A DNA stretch of 64,000 bases, from the NCBI GenBank assembly GCA_001782805.1, contig MFPT01000002.1:62001-126000 (forward strand), read 5' to 3'. The DNA is from Candidatus Magasanikbacteria bacterium RIFCSPHIGHO2_01_FULL_41_23. GTDB lineage: Bacteria; Patescibacteria; ABY1; Magasanikbacterales; UBA922. The notes below the pieces were generated by a model. The model saw only the letters and a list, made by a program, of their open reading frames with translations, ran no database searches and was not told where the DNA came from. Positions 58,548 to 64,000 of this stretch are shown one piece after another (within the stretch, counting starts at the first letter, position 1; each line of letters starts with the position of its first letter). Both the position numbers and the translations under genes were made by a program.

Positions 58548-58955
58548 TTTACTCCCTCGTAATCAAACTCCGTTTTCTAAGTCTAAAGCAAAATTCAACG
58601 ATATCCTTTTGTTCAACTGATAGTCTAACGGATTATGCATTCTAAACAAGTCATTATACTCAGCTTTCAGCAAAAGTATATTCGTCTCCATTTTGCTTAT
58701 TAGTATATTGGATGTTTGGGTGTTGCATTAGGTGTTGCCTTTGTGGGTAATTTCAGTAGTGGGTAATTTTATTTTTCAGTAATGTGTATGAGCATCCTTT
58801 CTACTGGCTTGGTTAGAGTAGATTAGATGTCAATAAAGCATAGACTGGGAGGGTAAAAGAATAGCGAGTTTTACTGAAAAAGAAAATTATCTACTACTGA
58901 AATTCATGTTGATTTAAATTGAGTTGATTTATTTTAATTTCCTCAAAGTATTTGG
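58548..58955 (+). repeat. Copy E of the nested-hairpin repeat family, with two hairpins
   Basis: This 430-base gap has no gene. Hairpin 1 (58586-58698) has outer arms AAGCAAAAT/ATTTTGCTT, internal loop TC/CTCC, inner arm CGATATCCTTTTG against CAAAAGTATATTCG, and the same loop core GGATTATGCATTCTAAACAA as copies C and F. Then comes a family segment TATTGGATGTTTGGGTGTTGC. Hairpin 2 (58751-58902) has arms TTTCAGTAGT/ACTACTGAAA and TAATTTTATTTTTCAGTAA with its complement, an arm type not seen elsewhere. It ends TTATTTTAATTTCCT. The region between hairpin 2 arms (58775-58865) shows nothing else. Confidence 0.85.
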
Positions 58956-59986
58956 GATTTATTTTTATTCCGTTTTGACAAAAAAGTAGACAGGCCAAAC
59001 ATAATCGCGCCCAGAATCACAAAAGCCAACAATTTATACCGATTCGACAAAAACAACGCCGATAAACCAAACACCAAAGCGATGCTATACATTACCAGCA
59101 CCGCCTCACGTTGAGTTAGACCGGAATTTAATAATTTAAAATGCAAATGTTCACTGTCTCCGACAAAAATCGGCTTACCCTTATACCAGCGTTCAAAAAT
59201 TACCCGCGCCACATCCAAAGCCGGCAAACCCAAAACCAACAACGTTGTAATAATTTTGCTACCGGAAATAACCGCGATAATGGCCAACAAATAACCGGTC
59301 AATAAACTGCCGCCCTCACCCAAAAAAATTTTAGCCGGATGAAAATTCCAAACCAAAAATCCCATACATGAACCGGCCAGAAGCAATGCCAAAAAACTAA
59401 CCTCGGGCTGAAACCATGCCGACTGTTGCGTTAAAAAATAAATAATAATCGCGCCAATCGCCACCATCCCTGATACCAAACCATCCAAACCATCCAAAAA
59501 TTTGGTCGTAAACATCATGCCCATTAACCAAAAAAATAAAATAATATCAGCCCCGGCAAACCATTGACTTAGATTGATTGAACCACCAAGCGGATTAGTG
59601 ATTGCTGTCGGTCCCATACCAACATACACCAAAATTAAACTGGCGATAATTGGACAAATTATTTGCACACTGGGTGGCAATTGATATTTATCATCAAACC
59701 AACCGCCAATCATCAGAATGCTTGCGCCAAGCCACACTGCCACAATATGATAAAAAGGAATTTCAACAAAAATAACCAAACGAATGACGATTGACAAAAA
59801 TAACAAACCAAAAAAAGTCAGATAAATTACCCAACCACCACCCAAAGGAATAGCGCGATCATGAATTTTTCTCCCTTGTTTTTGCGGTCGATCGATTATG
59901 CCAAAACGTCTCATTGCCCAAGCCACAAACGGAGACAAAATACAGGCCACAATCCCAGCCATCCACAAAGTTGCTAAACGAATCAT
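58943..59986 (-). CDS. Undecaprenyl-phosphate glycosyl-1-phosphate transferase (WecA/TagO-type)
   Basis: The 347-residue polytopic protein belongs to the MraY/WecA family: MIGGWFDDKYQLPP with the D-D motif, TTKFLDGLDGLVSG, FHPAKIFLGEGGSLLTGYLL (Glu in place of the usual Asp of the FLGDxGS motif), and the WecA-type HL.H element DSEHLHFKLLNSG. It moves a sugar-1-phosphate, probably GlcNAc-P, from a UDP-sugar to undecaprenyl phosphate, starting surface polysaccharide or teichoic-acid-like synthesis. It would supply lipid acceptors for the glycosyltransferases at 35-39 kb. Confidence 0.88.
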   Translation of the reverse strand: MIRLATLWMAGIVACILSPFVAWAMRRFGIIDRPQKQGRKIHDRAIPLGGGWVIYLTFFGLLFLSIVIRLVIFVEIPFYHIVAVWLGASILMIGGWFDDKYQLPPSVQIICPIIASLILVYVGMGPTAITNPLGGSINLSQWFAGADIILFFWLMGMMFTTKFLDGLDGLVSGMVAIGAIIIYFLTQQSAWFQPEVSFLALLLAGSCMGFLVWNFHPAKIFLGEGGSLLTGYLLAIIAVISGSKIITTLLVLGLPALDVARVIFERWYKGKPIFVGDSEHLHFKLLNSGLTQREAVLVMYSIALVFGLSALFLSNRYKLLAFVILGAIMFGLSTFLSKRNKNKSQIL

Positions 59987-60009
59987 ATTATTTTTTTGAT
60001 ACTATCATT

Positions 60010-62769
60010 TCAAGTCGGCAAAGGCAATCCAGCGCGTTCAATTGAAATTTTTGCATTTTCTCCAACAACAATGATATCACGTCGTTGCAATTTCCCACTC
60101 AAAATTAATTCAGCCAATTGGTCTTCCACATGTTCTTGAATCGCGCGACGCATCGGACGCGCGCCAAATTCCGGATCATATCCAATTTGGGACAATGCCT
60201 CGAGTCCGGCATCTTCCACGCGCAAATCAATCCCTCGCGCTTCCAAATCTTTGGCCACGCGCTTTAACATAAAGCCGGCAATTTGTTTAATTTCTTCCCG
60301 ATTCAATGGCGTAAATACTATAATACCATCAAAGCGATTCAAAAATTCCGGCCGATAATAATTTTTTAATTCCGAGCGTAATAATTTTTCCCGAATCTGA
60401 TCAGTCGGTGTTCCCGCCCGCACTGCTTCTTGAATAAAAGTAGTTCCCGCATTTGATGTCGCGATAATAATCGTATTGGTAAAATCAATCACGCGACCAA
60501 TACTATCAGTCAAACGTCCGTCATCAAAGACTTGCAAAAATAAATTCAACACATTGGGATCGGCTTTTTCCAACTCATCCAACAAAATTAAAGAAAATGG
60601 TTTTTCACGCACAGCTTCGGTCAAAAGTCCGGTGCCTTGTTGACCAATCTGACCAATCAAACGATAAATTCCGCTTTTGTCCTGATATTCACTCATGTCC
60701 ACGCGAATCATTCGGTCTTCGCGGCCAAAATAGACATCAGCGATTGTTTTGGCCAATTCAGTTTTACCAACTCCGGTCGGACCTAAAAATAAAAAATTCG
60801 CGATTGGCCGGCCTTTGGAACGAATTTCCGCTCGCGCTCGACGAAGTGCGCTTGCCACCATAACCACGGCTTCGTTTTGTCCCACCACCCGTTTATGCAT
60901 TTCGGTTTCCAGACGCAACAGTTTACTGGATTCATCTTCGCTAATACTCGTTGCGGGAATCCCGGTTTTTTGTCCAATCACAGCCGCTACATCATCGGTC
61001 GTAACCAATGGTTTTGCCGGATGTTTGCTATGAGCCAAACTCGCGCTTTCGGAAAATAAAGTCAATGCACTTTCGGGCAAATACTGATCATGCAAATAAC
61101 GATTGGCATGTTGAACACAACGCGCCAGCGCATCATAGGAAAAAAATACATTATGCTTATACTCCACCTGTCCGGCCTTTGATTCCAAAACTTGAATCGC
61201 TTGATTTTCATCCATTATGGAAATTTCCACTTTGGCAAAAATAGAGCTTAATTCAGAATTGGCAATATGTTTGTGATAGGCATCAGGTTGAGTCGTGGCC
61301 AAAGTTAAAAAATGGCCGCCACTTAAATATTCAGCCAAAGTTCCGGCCACATTCATACCTGATTCTTGTTGCGCATCTTCCCCACCGATCAAATCAGTGA
61401 CATTATTGATTACCAAAATAATATTCCGCGCGCGCGCCAGCTCATTCATAATTTTAATCAATCGTTCCTGCGCTCCGGAAACAGTCGTCCCGGCCAAAAG
61501 CGATGAAGTAGAAACTTGGACGAGTCGTTTATCTTTTAAACGATCCGGCACACGATCTTGCACCATACGTTCGGCAATCCCTTCAATGATACTCATTTTC
61601 CCCACTCCGGGAGAGCCCACCAAAAGCACACTCTGTTGTCCACCTTCAATGATTCTAAAAATTGCGTCAATTTCATTATCGCGCGCCACGCACGGATACA
61701 AATATCCCAATTGTGCTTTAAGCGTTAAATCCTCGCTAAAACTATTTAAAAACGGAGTAGCCACCGCAGTCATGGCTCGGTCAATCCCATGAGTATCCCG
61801 ATGCGCCGAGGCTTGGCGTAACGCCAAATAATCTTCGCGTAATTGTTCACGAATTCGTACCCAAGCCACGACATTGTCCAGTTTAACACTGTCAATATTC
61901 AAATCATATAAAATTTCTTGCAAAGCCGGCCACGCCCGAACCGTTGCCAAAAGCAAAGCGCTTTCCCGGACATGCGAATCATGAGTTTTGGCCGAAATTT
62001 CGTACGCCGCAAATAAAATTTGCTCAAAAATATCGGACATGACCGGCTCAATAGTATTTTTTGTTTTTGTTATTTCAAAAGTAGAAACTCTGACTTTAAC
62101 TGTTTCCGGTGAAATCCCCAGACGAATAAACATGTTACCCACCATTGGTTGATCGATTAAAGCCAAAAATAGATGTTTTGGTTCAATCATTGCTGACTTT
62201 TCTGTCACTGCCAACTTAAAAGCGGTATCAAGTGTGTGTTTGGCAGTGACGGTAAACGTTTCCGAAATATTTAATGATCTAACTTTTGGTATTTTTTTTA
62301 ATTGCTCCCAATCTAATTGGACAATTTCTGGCGCTTCATCGTTGGTATAATTTCGTAATAAGGCAATTGGCTTATTTGATTGAACAATCCGATACCACAC
62401 ATAACTGAACGCGCCAATGCCTAACCAAAAAAATGATTTGGTCCACAAATGTCGCCGCGACCAAAAATCAAATGAAAATAAATCCAACCAAAAATCCATT
62501 CGATAAATATCCCAAAAAAATAAACCAACAAATCCCAGACCAAAAATCAAAGCGGTCATGATTTGAAAAGCATTTAAAAAATCTCGACCGCGACGAAGCG
62601 CGATATCATAAGCTGACAATGGCCAAGTCCAATACCAAAATTCATTATACAAAAAAAATCCACGCCCACGTCCCAGACAAAACGAACATTTGAATAAACC
62701 TTTAAGACCGGTTGCACTACAGTTCGCACACCGGATAACATTAAATTTTTCGTTTTGAGAAAATTGCAT
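60010..62769 (-). CDS. Membrane-anchored ClpB/ClpC-like ATPase with zinc ribbon and degenerate first AAA
   Basis: The 919-residue protein starts with a zinc ribbon (RCANC...KCSFC, C14, C17, C28, C31), two membrane helices (about 65-90, 110-128) and Clp_N-like helical repeats. The first AAA domain has a P-loop GSPGVGKMS, with Met for Thr, and a Walker B-like strand ILVINNVTDL lacking the DE pair, so it probably does not hydrolyse ATP. The second AAA is intact: GPTGVGKTELA, LLDELEKADPNV and the sensor GTTFIQEAVRAGTP region with FNRFDGIIVF. It likely unfolds proteins at the membrane. Confidence 0.88.
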   Translation of the reverse strand: MQFSQNEKFNVIRCANCSATGLKGLFKCSFCLGRGRGFFLYNEFWYWTWPLSAYDIALRRGRDFLNAFQIMTALIFGLGFVGLFFWDIYRMDFWLDLFSFDFWSRRHLWTKSFFWLGIGAFSYVWYRIVQSNKPIALLRNYTNDEAPEIVQLDWEQLKKIPKVRSLNISETFTVTAKHTLDTAFKLAVTEKSAMIEPKHLFLALIDQPMVGNMFIRLGISPETVKVRVSTFEITKTKNTIEPVMSDIFEQILFAAYEISAKTHDSHVRESALLLATVRAWPALQEILYDLNIDSVKLDNVVAWVRIREQLREDYLALRQASAHRDTHGIDRAMTAVATPFLNSFSEDLTLKAQLGYLYPCVARDNEIDAIFRIIEGGQQSVLLVGSPGVGKMSIIEGIAERMVQDRVPDRLKDKRLVQVSTSSLLAGTTVSGAQERLIKIMNELARARNIILVINNVTDLIGGEDAQQESGMNVAGTLAEYLSGGHFLTLATTQPDAYHKHIANSELSSIFAKVEISIMDENQAIQVLESKAGQVEYKHNVFFSYDALARCVQHANRYLHDQYLPESALTLFSESASLAHSKHPAKPLVTTDDVAAVIGQKTGIPATSISEDESSKLLRLETEMHKRVVGQNEAVVMVASALRRARAEIRSKGRPIANFLFLGPTGVGKTELAKTIADVYFGREDRMIRVDMSEYQDKSGIYRLIGQIGQQGTGLLTEAVREKPFSLILLDELEKADPNVLNLFLQVFDDGRLTDSIGRVIDFTNTIIIATSNAGTTFIQEAVRAGTPTDQIREKLLRSELKNYYRPEFLNRFDGIIVFTPLNREEIKQIAGFMLKRVAKDLEARGIDLRVEDAGLEALSQIGYDPEFGARPMRRAIQEHVEDQLAELILSGKLQRRDIIVVGENAKISIERAGLPLPT

Positions 62770-62770
62770 A

Positions 62771-63130
62771 TTAGGGACTGAAGCTGGAAATGATCAGCAT
62801 ATAAATCACAAATACGGGCATAACTAACCACAATAAAAATAAAACCAAAACTACAAAAAACCAAACTAATAAACATAACGTGCGGCCAATCACATTGGTC
62901 AAACGCACGATAAAACTGATCAGTCTTCCCTGCCAATCATGCTGACCAAACATCGGCACAAAAACATTTTTGAGCCACAATCTTGGAGCCAATAAATTAT
63001 TGGCCGCAGACAACAAATTTAGACACGCGCGCAAGGTGTGCATCATGCCGCTGGTATACCACCAAAAGGGAAAATAAAAAATATCGAAAATAAATTCGAT
63101 GAATAATCTTTGTAAAACTAGAAGATGCAT
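62771..63130 (-). CDS. Small membrane protein upstream of the Clp-like ATPase
   Basis: The 119-residue protein has one or two hydrophobic stretches at the N-terminus (FIFDIFYFPFWWYTSGMM) and a strong C-terminal pair (TLCLLVWFFVVLVLFLLWLVMPVFVIYMLIISSF). It ends one base before the Clp-like ATPase start, so translation is coupled and it may be a partner of that ATPase in the membrane. I recognise no family. Start could also be a downstream Met. Confidence 0.55.
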   Translation of the reverse strand: MHLLVLQRLFIEFIFDIFYFPFWWYTSGMMHTLRACLNLLSAANNLLAPRLWLKNVFVPMFGQHDWQGRLISFIVRLTNVIGRTLCLLVWFFVVLVLFLLWLVMPVFVIYMLIISSFSP

Positions 63131-63142
63131 ACGTTTTTACTA

Positions 63143-63310
63143 ACTCGTAATCAAACTTCACTGATCCTCTTTTTTTCAACTGATAGTCTAACGGATTATG
63201 CATTCTCAGTAAGTCAATATACTCAGCTTTCAGAAAAAGAGGATTCAGTTCCAGTTTGATTCAAAGATTAATTGAATGTTTTGGTGTTGCACTCGTGAGA
63301 TTGGTATTAG
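63143..63310 (+). repeat. Copy F of the nested-hairpin repeat family (hairpin 1 only)
   Basis: Hairpin at 63149-63261 has arms AATCAAACT/AGTTTGATT and inner arms ACTGATCCTCTTTTT/AAAAAGAGGATTCAGT with an internal TC/TCC loop and an extra bulged T on the right, very close to copy C. The loop contains GGATTATGCATTCTCAG. It is followed by TTGAATGTTTTGGTGTTGCA and then a terminator; hairpin 2 is lacking. Confidence 0.8.
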
Positions 63311-63320
63311 TATACCATTT

Positions 63321-63352
63321 TTTAAAAATAAAAAAATCCCGAAATGATCGGG
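63321..63352 (-). terminator. Intrinsic terminator of the rsmH-ftsL transcript
   Basis: On the minus strand CCCGATCATTTCGGG is followed by ATTTTTTTATTTTT, a short GC stem with a strong T tract, just after the FtsL-like gene's stop at 63361. Confidence 0.75.
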
Positions 63353-63360
63353 ACTTTATT

Positions 63361-63702
63361 TTATCGTTTGGCGACGATCGCGGATTCAACCGACGCATAT
63401 TCAACCTGATCAACCGGTACATATCCTTTGTCAGCCAATTCATCATTCAAGCGCGTAATTGATTGTGCTTCGGCCAAAAAAACATCCAATTGGCGATTGT
63501 CAACTTGAAGTGTTTTGATTTGCTTGTTTAATTGACTAACGGCATATCCACTGGCAGTAACCTGATTGGTTTGAAACACATAAAAAAAAGCGGCGGCCAC
63601 AACCACACTAATAAATGCCACGCGAACAGGCAATTTTTGAGTAATGGATTCAATTTTTAACCACCAAGAATCTGGAGTGTGCCGACGAGAGTGGTAATAC
63701 AT
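63361..63702 (-). CDS. ftsL: FtsL-like cell-division membrane protein
   Basis: The 113-residue protein has a short basic cytoplasmic part, one membrane helix (VRVAFISVVVAAAFFYVFQ, 26-44) and an outside coiled coil (SQLNKQIKTLQVDNRQLDVFLAEAQSITRLND). This size and shape, together with its position immediately after rsmH, match FtsL in the dcw cluster; FtsL-DivIC/FtsB type proteins have no conserved residues. It would hold the divisome together with FtsB and FtsQ. Confidence 0.65.
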   Translation of the reverse strand: MYYHSRRHTPDSWWLKIESITQKLPVRVAFISVVVAAAFFYVFQTNQVTASGYAVSQLNKQIKTLQVDNRQLDVFLAEAQSITRLNDELADKGYVPVDQVEYASVESAIVAKR

Positions 63703-63731
63703 AGTGACAGGCTCGTATTAACAATTAATAA

Positions 63732-64000
63732 TTAATTTTTTTGGATAACACGAAGTTTGGCTGATCGCGCGCGCGGATTTGCTTTATATTCTTCTTCGCC
63801 ACATACAATTGGTTTTTTGGTAATAATCGTTGCGCTATTTTTTTGTTCCAAATCTTTAAAATAATGTTTGACTATTCTGTCTTCCAACGAATGAAAAGTG
63901 ATAACTGCCAATCGTCCGCCTGAAGCTAGGACTTTTATGGCTTGGGGTAAAACTTCTTCTATGACTTCCAATTCCCGATTAACCGCGATGCGCAAAGCCT
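63732..64000 (-). CDS. rsmH: 16S rRNA m4C1402 methyltransferase RsmH, C-terminal part, cut by the window
   Basis: The frame continues past the right edge; about 88 residues of the C-terminal end are visible. RIAVNRELEVIEEVLPQAIK, FHSLEDRIVKHYFKDLE and ANPRARSAKLRVIQKN are signature RsmH segments (the last is the family's near-universal ending). The enzyme methylates C1402 N4 in 16S rRNA. Gene order rsmH-ftsL is the start of the dcw cluster. Confidence 0.93.
   Translation of the reverse strand, partial: ALRIAVNRELEVIEEVLPQAIKVLASGGRLAVITFHSLEDRIVKHYFKDLEQKNSATIITKKPIVCGEEEYKANPRARSAKLRVIQKN

Overview
The window is a gene-dense, AT-rich bacterial chromosome segment with about 70 genes on both strands. 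Short intergenic gaps, riboflavin kinase and riboflavin synthase as single small genes, many orphan NUDIX, ATP-grasp and CofE-like genes, a membrane-anchored Clp ATPase, a LysW-like carrier and a large share of cell-envelope genes all suggest a member of the Candidate Phyla Radiation (Patescibacteria, Parcubacteria-like). This placement is an inference from gene content and style; no rRNA gene is present to test it. I found no tRNA, rRNA or CRISPR array.

Layout. 1-3130: an unassigned small Zn-ribbon-like ORF, hpf, murB and an ATP-grasp gene. 3530-9044: an envelope block with an NlpC/P60-like protein, mraY, an arginyl-transferase (ATE)-like acyltransferase, a PEP-mobile-domain protein and an Mpl/MurC-type ligase. 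9150-18780: mixed accessory and housekeeping genes (dinD, three-gene metabolic singles, LysW-like carrier, secreted HEAHH protein, two NRAMP-family transporters, and a divergent Trm9-like/Elp3 pair for wobble-uridine modification). 19250-27000: glyA, rhuM, tsaE, a phospholipase D-like synthase, pyrG, era and a CofE-like ligase. 27000-33000: a HicBA-type module, ribH, ribE, ribF kinase, a C-terminal processing protease and murA. 34250-50500: a surface-polysaccharide island (nucleotidyltransferase, four GT2 glycosyltransferases, rmlB and rmlD, a cupin ketoisomerase where rmlC would be expected, two GT-C-like membrane proteins, GT4, MFS). 50566-54303: dnaB with an intein, ybaB, recR. 54456-58508: secreted protein, ECF sigma plus membrane partner, a strikingly GC-rich 2OG-Fe(II) oxygenase gene, rplU and DUF192. 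58943-64000: a WecA/TagO-type transferase, the Clp-like ATPase, FtsL-like protein and the end of rsmH.

The most unusual structure is non-coding. At least six intergenic spots (about 3.1, 18.8, 29.0, 57.5, 58.6 and 63.2 kb) carry copies of one modular repeat family built from nested imperfect hairpins. Arm sequences differ between copies yet stay self-complementary, around a retained TC/TCC internal loop and, in two arm types, a single bulged T. The second strong anomaly is the GC-rich oxygenase gene, which has a consensus promoter and sits directly beside one of these hairpin clusters.
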